Notes under the pieces: generated by a model
Seen by the model: only the letters and a program-made list of their open reading frames with translations
Databases searched by the model: none
What the model was told of the DNA's origin: nothing
Part shown: piece after piece, positions 1-5,801 of the stretch
How positions within the stretch are numbered: the first letter of the stretch is position 1
Layout of the letters: every line of letters starts with the position of its first letter
Source of the DNA: Deltaproteobacteria bacterium
Lineage (GTDB): Bacteria; SAR324; NAC60-12
Assembly (NCBI GenBank): GCA_003541985.1
Contig: DPLM01000088.1
Location: forward strand, 1-5,801
Reading direction: 5' to 3'
Length of the DNA: 5,801 nucleotides
Program-made: the position numbers and the translations under genes

Positions 1-559
1 CTGACTTAAAGACTGCTCTGGATCAAAGCGACTACATCCGCAACTGAGCCCATTGTCGGGTAGTCACTCTCAAAATTGGATTTGATTTCTAATGGTGGGT
101 TAGGTTTACACCAGACCGCATCTGTAAATACTAAGTAGCCGCTTTTACGTAGTAGGGGCCTTTACAAATTGAAAGCGCCCGCTGAACGCCAACGTTGTAG
201 AGCGCACCTTCTGACCAGATCATATCAAAACTTGATTGCGTTACAGTAAGCTCTGCCATGTCACCAATTTGGCCCCAAATGGGATCCGTTAGACTGAGCT
301 GGGCGAGCTTTTGGTTTAGCTTTTCAATGCTTGGAGAATTGTTGTCGACTGAGATGATCGATCCTTGAGTTAGCTTAGCCAGCTGTAAGGTTTGACTTCC
401 TGCTCCACAACCCAAATCAAGAATCTCTGGCATATCTGGGAGCTCTTCACAGAAATACAAAGCCTTTCAAGCAGACATCAGATTCCCAGGACCCTGTCGG
501 GGAAGAGACTCAAAAAACTCAAAAAAGATTTCAAAGAATCTAGGGCTTGGTTCATTCAT
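1..559 (-). pseudogene. Decayed class I SAM-dependent methyltransferase, cut by the window edge
   Basis: Reading down from ATG 559-557, the frame gives an N-terminus ending LPRQGPGNLMSA, then TGA at 469-467, then KALYFCEELPDMPEILDLGCGAG. This matches the methyltransferase pattern (GPG...ST-x-KAL..., then motif I DLGCGAG), with the TGA exactly where one residue is expected; CGA to TGA would explain it. The frame continues through SFDMIWSEGALYN, then is lost near the G run at 155-158. Restoring one base gives KGPLLRKSGYLVFTDAVW and a sensible continuation to SVADVVALIQSSL. There a TAA at 8-6 stops it at about 184 codons, whereas relatives run to about 250, so this is probably a third lesion. 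No convincing Shine-Dalgarno precedes the ATG. A remnant could start at TTG 460 and end at 131, but it would lack both the N-terminus and the C-terminal half. An intact form would methylate a small molecule; the substrate is unknown. Sequencing error could explain one lesion but hardly all of them. Confidence 0.8.
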
Positions 560-564
560 CAAGC

Positions 565-608
565 AAATTTCTGAGAGAGTTTAAACGACTTTGACGAACT
601 AGAAATTT
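565..608. repeat. Inverted repeat in the gap after the beta-barrel gene
   Basis: The arms AAATTTCT (565-572) and AGAAATTT (601-608) are perfect 8-base complements separated by 28 bases. They lie between the barrel gene's stop and the methyltransferase remnant. The stem is AT-rich, the loop is long and no T-run follows in the direction of transcription, so this is not a good intrinsic terminator. I see no other terminator in this 73-base gap. Confidence 0.25.
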
Positions 609-632
609 TATCAGCAAATAATATGGTGGAAT

Positions 633-2138
633 TCAAAATGAGTACTTAAGACCTGCGAAGAGGCGATCGTTATTTGCAATACGTTTTGAGTAGGACGTAT
701 CCCCTTCGTGATAGAGCAAAATGCCTCCACCAACATTCAAACCATCGGCCCAATCATAATCTAATCCAATTCGCTGAGATGAACCGGATGAACCAAACTC
801 CCCAAACTGAAAGGCAATCACGTTGAAGGATAAAGTCTGGTTAAGAAAATCCTGCTGAAAGCGAATGGCCGTCGTAACAGTGCTCTGCTCCTGCTCATTC
901 GGCGCTTCTTCAAGTGTAGTTTCAAACTCACGAATCCATTCCCAAGCCAATTCAAAACTCAAGGCACCATCTGAAATACCTGAGTATTCTATACCAAACA
1001 CATGATCCTGCCGTGAGAAGGTCTTCGAAAAATTGGTAAACCGCAGTCCTTGAACATCCGCAATTTCCCCTCGCACGATCCAACTACCCGTAACGGTGCT
1101 GAAGGCAGTCCCTAAGAGCTGTAATCGGTCGTGTATCACTCTGTCTGGAAAAACTCCCAGCGACGGTTGGAAGCCTCCATCCGCCCGGCCTTGATCGTTG
1201 TAGACACTGGCCGCATAGAAGGAGAGGTCCCAACCTGTGAAGTGACCATTCAGGGCTGCGCCGTATTCAGTCTCCGTTGGTATTTCCTCAGGGAAACTTT
1301 CAACATCCGCAAAATAGAATTCACTACCAAATTCAGGGGATTTGCCAAAACGGATTTCATGAATCAAAACTAGGTTCAGATTCCAGGCCCCTGTGTAGTA
1401 ATCAATTTGGGTCATTGTGACAGGCAGGCGGCTGTCGTCGATATCAATCAGTCCAGGTTCACGATTGTCGGTTGGATTCAACACATCGACCACGCTTAGC
1501 AGGTCTGCCTTTCCCCAGACTTTGATCTGACGCCCAAACTTTACATCAATGTTAGGGCCCAGGGAAGTTGACAGGAAGGTTTCCCGAAGTTCAGTCTCTT
1601 GTTCATACGCTTTTAGGTACTCCTCTGAATATTCTTCCCGATCCAGAAACTGGTAGGCAAGATCTCTAAATGCCTTGCCATCTACAAAAAAACGGAGGCT
1701 CGACGTAAGATCGTATTGATACTCCAACTGCAAATACAAGCGGAGTTTTCTTAAACCTCGATAATCTGGTTTATCAGGATTAGGATCTGATTGAGCATAT
1801 GCGTAAGCGATGTTGATTCCTGTCGATCCTGCCAGACCCGTTGGCAAAGAGAGTCTATCTGATTCAGTAACGATTGACGAACTCTCCTCAAAACCATCAA
1901 GCAAGTCATCTACAATATCAGGAGTTTCAACAGGCTCTTCGAAGCCACCCAACAGTTCATTCGTAGAAGCTTCTGGCTCTTCGAAATCACCCAGCAAGTC
2001 ATCTACTGATTCTTCATGAACACTGGGAGATTCCTCAAAACCTTCGAGCAAGTCATCTACTGATTCTTCTTGGGCAAAAGCAGTTCCAACCGAGAGAAGC
2101 AAACCAAGACAAAAGATCCTCTTCTGGAATATCGTCAA
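633..2138 (-). CDS. DUF1302-like outer-membrane beta-barrel with four N-terminal acidic motif repeats
   Basis: This 501-aa protein probably acts in the outer membrane as the exit or acceptor component of the RND/LolA-like system encoded just upstream. Residues 1-22 are a Sec signal peptide (basic QKR, hydrophobic core, AFA cleavage before Q23). Residues 23-92 form an acidic, Ser/Pro-rich linker with four copies of a D-D-L-L-x-G-F-E-E type motif at 28-36, 46-54, 60-68 and 77-85. From about 100 on, alternating aromatic and polar strands suggest a beta-barrel. Residues 201-240 (GRQIKVWGKAD, then DVLNPTDNRE and DSRLP) resemble the conserved core of DUF1302-type proteins. The chain ends LFAGLKYSF, with Tyr499 and terminal Phe501 as in a BAM beta-signal. 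The start is TTG at 2138-2136, overlapping the preceding TGA; GGAG lies 8 bases upstream, the frame is closed by TAG at 2156-2154, and only this start gives the signal peptide. Family membership is judged by eye; an alginate-export-like or other porin family is the alternative. The substrate is unknown. Confidence 0.85.
   Translation of the reverse strand: MTIFQKRIFCLGLLLSVGTAFAQEESVDDLLEGFEESPSVHEESVDDLLGDFEEPEASTNELLGGFEEPVETPDIVDDLLDGFEESSSIVTESDRLSLPTGLAGSTGINIAYAYAQSDPNPDKPDYRGLRKLRLYLQLEYQYDLTSSLRFFVDGKAFRDLAYQFLDREEYSEEYLKAYEQETELRETFLSTSLGPNIDVKFGRQIKVWGKADLLSVVDVLNPTDNREPGLIDIDDSRLPVTMTQIDYYTGAWNLNLVLIHEIRFGKSPEFGSEFYFADVESFPEEIPTETEYGAALNGHFTGWDLSFYAASVYNDQGRADGGFQPSLGVFPDRVIHDRLQLLGTAFSTVTGSWIVRGEIADVQGLRFTNFSKTFSRQDHVFGIEYSGISDGALSFELAWEWIREFETTLEEAPNEQEQSTVTTAIRFQQDFLNQTLSFNVIAFQFGEFGSSGSSQRIGLDYDWADGLNVGGGILLYHEGDTSYSKRIANNDRLFAGLKYSF
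1884..2057 (-). repeat. Four tandem-like copies of a DDLLxGFEE-coding unit
   Basis: The encoded units are DDLLEGFEE, DDLLGDFEE, NELLGGFEE and DDLLDGFEE, starting at residues 28, 46, 60 and 77 of the barrel protein (steps of 18, 14 and 17 residues). At DNA level the first two units share a perfect 23-base direct repeat (1993-2015 and 2047-2069, 54 bases apart). The other copies have diverged in codons but keep the amino acids. This suggests a recent local duplication on top of older copies under protein-level selection. Confidence 0.85.
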
Positions 2139-2935
2139 AGCCCCTGCTCCAACCTACGCTGACTGAAGAGAGATTGCTCCAAATTCTGATTCAGCCGGAT
2201 GTTCTGCTGTCGTAGAATGGTCTGATGCACGACCTCTTTGCCGAAACGTCGCTGGGCCTTGATCTCGGAGGAAAACCAGACTCCTTCGATCTGTTGGAGA
2301 TCCTTGAACTCAAAGAACTTGATATCTGGACTCTTGTGAACCCAGTTCTTGGCCCGAACAACCACATAGTTGTCTTTACGTACCCAGATCACGCTCTTAG
2401 TGTAACCAGTCTCTTCCTTGACATCGTCGTTTTTGGGTTCGGAATATATCACCCAGGCATCGGAACCATCGACCTTGTCGTTCTCCTTGAGCAACTTGTA
2501 GCTGTAATCACTGAGATTGTAGGAAGTCAGATCTGAGTAATTGAAATCTGACCCCATGAAGGAACCACTTTTGTCACTGGCTGCGATCCGCTTGGTTTTA
2601 CGGAGCGCAGGGAGATACATCCACTGGTCGTCGTCCTTACTATCGTCATCGTAATCGTAAGTCAGAAAGCCTGTGTTGCGGACATCGGCCGGCTCTTCAA
2701 AAAAAATCACACTCTGGGAGTCCTCCCCCTTGTCTTGCCGATATTGCTGCATGCGTCGCACGCGCTGCTCATTGTTCTTGTTGATCAGCACCATCTGCAT
2801 TTCCATGACGATGTTGTCACCATCTTCACGGTCATTGACTCGTTGCATGATTTCATCTGCCGTCAGGGCCCAGGCGCTGGGACTAGCTCCTAACAAGAAA
2901 GCTCCCAAAACCAGACTTATCCACTTGTTCATCAT
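2135..2935 (-). CDS. Periplasmic LolA-like protein (outer membrane lipoprotein-sorting family)
   Basis: This 266-aa protein is likely a periplasmic carrier or adaptor with a LolA/LolB-type fold, which in known members shields an acyl chain in a hydrophobic cavity. Residues 1-23 are a signal peptide ending AWA before L24. There is no lipobox, and the protein has no cysteine at all, so it should be soluble. The family signature runs from about 76 to 136: VIFFEEPADVRNTGFLTYDY, an Asp-rich turn (96-103), QWMYLPALRKTKRIA, then DKSGSFMGSDF and YSDL. Basic patches stand out at 58-66, 112-116 and 226-233. The tail ends SLFSQRRLEQGL. Two adjacent ATGs occur (2935 and 2932). The upstream AAAGG lies 2 bases from the first and 5 from the second, so the second may be the true start. 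The gene sits between an RND pump and an outer-membrane barrel, paralleling mycobacterial LppX (LolA fold) with MmpL7. It is not canonical LolA, which serves LolCDE; its cargo is not evident. Confidence 0.88.
   Translation of the reverse strand: MMNKWISLVLGAFLLGASPSAWALTADEIMQRVNDREDGDNIVMEMQMVLINKNNEQRVRRMQQYRQDKGEDSQSVIFFEEPADVRNTGFLTYDYDDDSKDDDQWMYLPALRKTKRIAASDKSGSFMGSDFNYSDLTSYNLSDYSYKLLKENDKVDGSDAWVIYSEPKNDDVKEETGYTKSVIWVRKDNYVVVRAKNWVHKSPDIKFFEFKDLQQIEGVWFSSEIKAQRRFGKEVVHQTILRQQNIRLNQNLEQSLFSQRRLEQGL
2147..2150 (-). promoter_or_regulatory. Ribosome binding site deciding a TTG start
   Basis: On the minus strand GGAG stands 8 bases before TTG 2138-2136, inside the end of the LolA-like gene. 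No ATG or GTG is available in frame between this site and the signal peptide. It supports the TTG start and translational coupling through the 4-base TTGA overlap. Confidence 0.6.
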
Positions 2936-2937
2936 AA

Positions 2938-2958
2938 CCTTTCTATTGATTAAATAGA
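2938..2958 (-). promoter_or_regulatory. Ribosome binding site with adjoining small AT hairpin
   Basis: On the minus strand TCTATT (2958-2953), loop TAATC and AATAGA (2947-2942) form a perfect 6-bp AT stem with a 5-base loop. It abuts the AAAGG Shine-Dalgarno (2942-2938) of the LolA-like gene, sharing its first base. The stem is weak and might tune translation; that role is a guess. Confidence 0.3.
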
Positions 2959-2973
2959 TTCAAAGACCTTTTC

Positions 2974-3009
2974 CAAAAATAACTGCTTCTCTAAAAGTTT
3001 ATGGAGAAG
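2974..3009 (-). terminator. Possible intercistronic hairpin or attenuator
   Basis: In the gap between the RND and LolA-like genes the minus strand reads CTTCTC (3009-3004), then GAGAAG (2991-2986), a 6-bp stem. Inside it, TAA and TTA can pair around an ACTT loop after a 2-base bulge. A T-rich tail (TTATTTTT) follows a few bases later. It could be a partial terminator or a processing/stability element that sets the ratio of pump to downstream proteins. The stem is short, so readthrough is likely. Confidence 0.3.
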
Positions 3010-3027
3010 AAAACAGCTTGGAGACAA

Positions 3028-5547
3028 TCAGTTCAGTTCCGCAAATTCGCTCTCTTTTGGGTAGACACGTGTCTGTTCCACAGAAGGCTGGTTACCGTAG
3101 ACCAACATCATTAAAGCTGGTGCTGCAAGAACATCCAGAATCAAGGCTGAGCCAATACAGACCACCAACAGCATACCGAAGGCAAAGATATTGACGAAGT
3201 CTGCAGCCATGTAGGAAGCAAAGCCACCGACGAGAATCAACGTGGTGAAGAGCAAGGCTCTCCCGGTCGTCATCAAAGTTTCCTGAATAGCCCGGGCTGC
3301 GTCTCCATAGCGATCAAAGTATCGTTGAAAGACACTCAAGAAGTGCACGGTGTCATCCACAACCAACCCGATACCGATGCTGCCAATCAGGATTGTGAAG
3401 GGATCAAGCGGTAGGTCGAGAAAGCCCATCAAACCCAAGGTGATCAGGATGGGAGTTAGATTCGGAATCATACTGAGTAAGCCGACTTTCCAACTCCCCA
3501 GAAAGACAACCATCAGTCCAGTAATCAGGATCAGGGCAATGATGTAGCTGTTCCGCATGCTGTTGAGCACGTTGGTCATGGTTCCTGCCCAGAGCTGGGC
3601 GATCCCTGTGATCGAATACTCAATCGTATTACCGAAGATGCTTTGAATTTTCTCCTCGAGTTGTTCTGTAAAAACAATCGAATCAGTAGCATCCAAATTC
3701 GGAATGTAGAGACTCAGTCGGGCCATACTGAAACCAACATCAGTCAACTTCTCCAAATCATCTGAACCACTGTTGGAGAAGAGAAACATCTCCTGGGCAA
3801 TCAGGTCCCTGGCCTGAGGAACAGCATAAAACTCAGCTCGGTTTTCGTTCAATGCACGGTTGGACTCTTTCAACACATCTAGAACCGACTGTGCCTTGCC
3901 GACGACTTCTCCTTTGGGAAACTGCAACTCTTCAGTAGCTACTGTGTTCAACTGGTCAAGACGATTCATGAAATCTGGTTCGTAGAGCCCACCGGACTTT
4001 CCTGTATTGAGCAGCACCTCGATGTTCGAAGAGCCACCCATGCGAGAATCAATGATCTGTGTATGTTGTCGGAATTCAGCATTTTCAGGAAACCAGCGCA
4101 GAGGCCAGTTGGAGGGTCTCAATTGAGCAACGCCTACCACAGCAATCATCACCACCACGCCGCAACCGATCATTACCTGTTTGGGCTGGTTAACCGCTAG
4201 TTTTCCACAACTACTCAATATACGATCGGCCAAGGAAGGAGCGTGTTCAGCTTGATTTAGGTCTTTACGACCAAAGAGTGGTTGAGGGCCCCCAGGCAGT
4301 ACCGCCAAAATTGCAGGCAACAACGTCAGTGTAAGTGCCATTGCCGCCAGGACCCCTAGTCCTCCATAGATGCCTAAATCAGCAATCGGCGCAGAGGCCG
4401 CATTGGCAAATGACCACAAACCTCCAGCAGTGGTGAAACTCGTCATCATAATTGCTAACCCCGAATGGCTAAGGGCGTATGCGACTGAATCACCCTTGGA
4501 ATTACCGGCCATCCGGTGCCGGTAGAAGATCGTCAGCACGTGCACCGCATCCGCAACTCCAATCGCCAAAATGAAGGACGGCAGGATCTGGTTAATGACT
4601 GTGAAGGGACGACCGAAGGCTCCCATGAATCCAAGAGTAACCACCATACTCAGTACTACCAAAAGTATTGGCAGTAGGACTCCTGAAATTCGGCGAAATA
4701 GGATCAGCAACAGCAGGAACATCAGGCCAATCGAAATTCCCGAAAACTTGGGTAGATTCGACTGCATCGAATCCTGGATGGAAGAGCCATAGACTGGACC
4801 TCCAGAAATGAAAGTACGAAAGCCTTCTCCCTCGTAGCGTTCCATCACAGCCTTTGTGGCCAAGATTGCTTCATTCTCTTCGATGGAGGTAACTGCCTGC
4901 ATATCAGAACCATCAGTAACTGCTGCTTCATCAAAGCCTTCCATCAAGTCAGTATCCATCGCAGTGTCATCAAAGCCCCCAAGTAGGTCTTCTTCTCCAC
5001 TCTCTGGCAGCACATAGGGATTCAGCTCCAGTGTGATCGTGGTCAACTGGCCATCCGGTGAGATCACCCAATTTGGATAGGTTGGACTGCTGAGTACATA
5101 GTCCTTAAGTGCTGCCAGCTTTTGCAAATTTTCTGGAATCTCTTCGATCAGATCACCAACAATCAACTCGTCTTCGGCACCCCTAGTGGATCTGACAGTG
5201 AGCAGACTGTTGACTTCACGAATATGGGGAACTTCGCGCTCCAGATCATCTTGCATTGCCTGAAGTTTTCTCAGGAACTCGGTGTTGAACACCTCTGGGG
5301 CGTCGACTCCCACCAGGATTAGGTCATCTCTTCCAAACTGATCACGGAAGGAGTTGTAATTGACGAGAATGGGATCATCGCCTTTGAAGAAGGCTTCATT
5401 GGAAGCATCGAAATAGAGGTGGCGCATCTGTGAGGCGAAGCCCCCGACTACCAGCAAGGAGAGAGCGATCACCAACCAACGGAAACGGGCAACCAAGTAT
5501 CCCCAGCGCTCCATGTTGTGATCGACCGATTTTTTCCACTTTTGCAT
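3028..5547 (-). CDS. RND/MMPL-family inner-membrane exporter (COG1033-like)
   Basis: This 839-aa protein is a proton-driven RND-superfamily transporter of the MmpL/HAE3 type, with the usual duplicated plan. TM1 is at about 22-40, a first periplasmic domain at 41-268 and TM2-6 at about 270-416. After a short cytoplasmic linker come TM7 at about 455-475, a second periplasmic domain at 476-664 and TM8-12 at about 665-815. The proton-relay Asp is visible in TM4 (IGVADAVHVLTIFYRH, D333) and as a pair in TM10 (GLVVDDTVHFL, D731-D732). The length suits COG1033 exporters and is below HAE1/AcrB pumps (about 1,000-1,050). Residues about 181-222 look like an acidic low-complexity insert in periplasmic domain 1 and carry EEDLLGGFDD and DTDLMEGFDE, the same motif as in the outer-membrane partner. 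ATG 5547 is the first start in the frame; it lacks a clear Shine-Dalgarno, and Met12 is a less likely alternative. No membrane-fusion protein or TolC gene is seen, so the LolA-like protein probably serves as periplasmic partner. The substrate is unknown, with lipid or another hydrophobic compound most likely. Confidence 0.93.
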   Translation of the reverse strand: MQKWKKSVDHNMERWGYLVARFRWLVIALSLLVVGGFASQMRHLYFDASNEAFFKGDDPILVNYNSFRDQFGRDDLILVGVDAPEVFNTEFLRKLQAMQDDLEREVPHIREVNSLLTVRSTRGAEDELIVGDLIEEIPENLQKLAALKDYVLSSPTYPNWVISPDGQLTTITLELNPYVLPESGEEDLLGGFDDTAMDTDLMEGFDEAAVTDGSDMQAVTSIEENEAILATKAVMERYEGEGFRTFISGGPVYGSSIQDSMQSNLPKFSGISIGLMFLLLLILFRRISGVLLPILLVVLSMVVTLGFMGAFGRPFTVINQILPSFILAIGVADAVHVLTIFYRHRMAGNSKGDSVAYALSHSGLAIMMTSFTTAGGLWSFANAASAPIADLGIYGGLGVLAAMALTLTLLPAILAVLPGGPQPLFGRKDLNQAEHAPSLADRILSSCGKLAVNQPKQVMIGCGVVVMIAVVGVAQLRPSNWPLRWFPENAEFRQHTQIIDSRMGGSSNIEVLLNTGKSGGLYEPDFMNRLDQLNTVATEELQFPKGEVVGKAQSVLDVLKESNRALNENRAEFYAVPQARDLIAQEMFLFSNSGSDDLEKLTDVGFSMARLSLYIPNLDATDSIVFTEQLEEKIQSIFGNTIEYSITGIAQLWAGTMTNVLNSMRNSYIIALILITGLMVVFLGSWKVGLLSMIPNLTPILITLGLMGFLDLPLDPFTILIGSIGIGLVVDDTVHFLSVFQRYFDRYGDAARAIQETLMTTGRALLFTTLILVGGFASYMAADFVNIFAFGMLLVVCIGSALILDVLAAPALMMLVYGNQPSVEQTRVYPKESEFAELN
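4927..4995 (-). repeat. Two DLLxGFDD-type motifs in the RND periplasmic insert
   Basis: Residues 185-194 (EEDLLGGFDD) and 198-207 (DTDLMEGFDE) of the RND protein match the four repeats in the outer-membrane protein. The codons differ between the genes, and the RND copies end in Asp where the barrel copies end in Glu. Selection on protein sequence therefore explains the likeness better than recent DNA copying. Confidence 0.8.
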
Positions 5548-5624
5548 GACGAATCTTTTGGGAAAGAAGAAAAGATGAGGGCTAGATATGCACTCAATGA
5601 ATTGTGAATCCTGTTATCTCTCCA

Positions 5625-5653
5625 ATAATTCTGCCAAGTGATTAATATTTCAA
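5625..5653 (-). promoter_or_regulatory. Candidate sigma70-type promoter of the RND-LolA-barrel operon
   Basis: On the minus strand TTGAAA (5653-5648, five of six to consensus) is followed after exactly 17 bases by AATTAT (5630-5625, four of six). Transcription would begin near 5618, giving a leader of about 70 bases before ATG 5547. The surroundings are strongly AT-rich, so chance matches are likely. A TTGGCA at 5639-5634 is a weaker alternative -35. Confidence 0.35.
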
Positions 5654-5665
5654 AATACTGAAATA
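5646..5665. promoter_or_regulatory. Operator-like inverted repeat overlapping the -35 box
   Basis: TATTTCA (5646-5652) and TGAAATA (5659-5665) are perfect 7-base complements around a 6-base spacer, a 20-base dyad typical in size for a dimeric repressor site. It overlaps the proposed -35 hexamer. A separate perfect 12-base palindrome, AAATAATTATTT, lies at 5661-5672. Both are AT-rich and the regulator is unknown. Confidence 0.3.
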
Positions 5666-5690
5666 ATTATTTTATTTATAAAATTAGCTA

Positions 5691-5736
5691 GGAATTACTA
5701 ATTTGATGATAAAATTACTGGGTGATTAGAATTTCC
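5691..5736 (-). terminator. Possible weak terminator of the upstream gene
   Basis: The arms at 5691-5702 (GGAATTACTAAT) and 5725-5736 (ATTAGAATTTCC) pair at 10 of 12 positions around a 22-base loop, beginning 14 bases after the upstream TAG. The T-rich stretch that follows is broken, and the stem is AT-rich with two mismatches. A direct repeat AATTACT (5693-5699 and 5713-5719, 20 bases apart) lies in the same stretch and could instead be a protein-binding site. Confidence 0.25.
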
Positions 5737-5750
5737 GTGTTTAATTTCTT

Positions 5751-5801
5751 CTACTTTTTTGAATGGAGCAGCCCCATCAAAGCCGGTGCAACCACCAAAT
5801 C
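5751..5801 (-). CDS. C-terminal end of an upstream gene, probably a second RND/MMPL transporter
   Basis: One minus-strand frame at the window edge reads DLVVAPALMGLLHSKK and then TAG at 5753-5751. It aligns without gaps to the end of TM12 in the neighbouring RND protein (residues 805-816, DVLAAPALMMLV), sharing D, AP and ALM plus the hydrophobic pattern and a short basic tail. Only 16 residues are visible, so the call rests on this likeness and on position. If right, two RND genes stand in tandem about 200 bases apart. Confidence 0.55.
   Translation of the reverse strand, partial: DLVVAPALMGLLHSKK

Noticed and set aside
467..469. In-frame TGA read as selenocysteine or as a recoded sense codon
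   Set aside because: All three intact genes end in TGA, so recoding is unlikely. The position corresponds to a variable residue and not a catalytic Cys, and the gene carries other lesions.
392..574. Plus-strand open frame of 60 codons
   Set aside because: It is antisense to the methyltransferase remnant, whose motif I and flanking residues read clearly on the minus strand; it has no recognisable domain.
1131..1373. Plus-strand open frame of 80 codons
   Set aside because: It lies wholly inside the beta-barrel gene in the opposite direction and its translation has no family features.
1810..2019. Plus-strand Ser/Lys/Pro-rich open frame with internal repeats
   Set aside because: It is the antisense reading of the acidic motif repeats; its apparent repetitiveness comes from the real minus-strand gene.
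1884..2069. Repeats considered as a CRISPR-like or non-coding array
   Set aside because: The units are in frame within a clear coding sequence, unequally spaced and mostly conserved only as amino acids.
2225..2957. Two plus-strand open frames (2225-2536 and 2673-2957)
   Set aside because: Both lie opposite the LolA-like gene, which has a signal peptide and a full family signature on the minus strand.
2950..2980. Possible internal promoter before the LolA-like gene
   Set aside because: TTGGAA and TATTTA-like boxes are spaced only about 14 bases apart and would put the transcript start on the ribosome binding site.
3350..5322. Three plus-strand open frames inside the RND gene
   Set aside because: They are short shadows of a long, well-supported transporter gene.

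Overview
The window comes from a Gram-negative bacterium. It encodes proteins with Sec signal peptides, a polytopic inner-membrane transporter and an outer-membrane beta-barrel ending in Phe. The DNA is of moderate to slightly AT-rich composition. Nothing here fixes the species. The gene set would suit a proteobacterial or SAR324/delta-like lineage, but that is only an impression. All recognisable genes lie on the minus strand, so transcription runs from high to low coordinates.

Layout in transcription order. (1) 5801-5751: the last 16 codons of an upstream gene, whose tail resembles the C-terminus of the RND/MMPL transporter that follows it, so two RND genes probably stand in tandem. (2) 5750-5548: an AT-rich intergenic region with a possible weak terminator and a plausible promoter whose -35 box overlaps a 7-6-7 inverted repeat. 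(3) 5547-3028: an 839-aa RND/MMPL-type (COG1033-like) exporter. (4) 3027-2936: a 92-base gap with a small hairpin and T-rich tail, plus an AT hairpin beside the next ribosome binding site. (5) 2935-2135: a periplasmic LolA-like protein (outer-membrane lipoprotein-sorting family). (6) 2138-633: a DUF1302-like outer-membrane beta-barrel that overlaps the previous gene by 4 bases and starts with TTG. (7) 559-1: a class I SAM-dependent methyltransferase reduced to a pseudogene by an in-frame TGA, a one-base frameshift and probably a third nonsense codon.

The three intact genes form a plausible trans-envelope export route: RND pump in the inner membrane, LolA-fold carrier in the periplasm, barrel in the outer membrane. 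A hydrophobic, lipid-like cargo is the natural inference from the LolA fold and from the mycobacterial MmpL7/LppX pairing, but the sequence does not identify the substrate.

The most striking observation is a short acidic-hydrophobic motif, roughly [DENT][DE]-L-[LM]-x-[GD]-F-[DE]-[DE]. It occurs four times in the N-terminal linker of the outer-membrane protein and twice in a low-complexity insert in the first periplasmic loop of the RND pump. The two proteins are unrelated but face the same compartment. The motif could be a shared docking tag, perhaps for the LolA-like protein, which has several basic patches.
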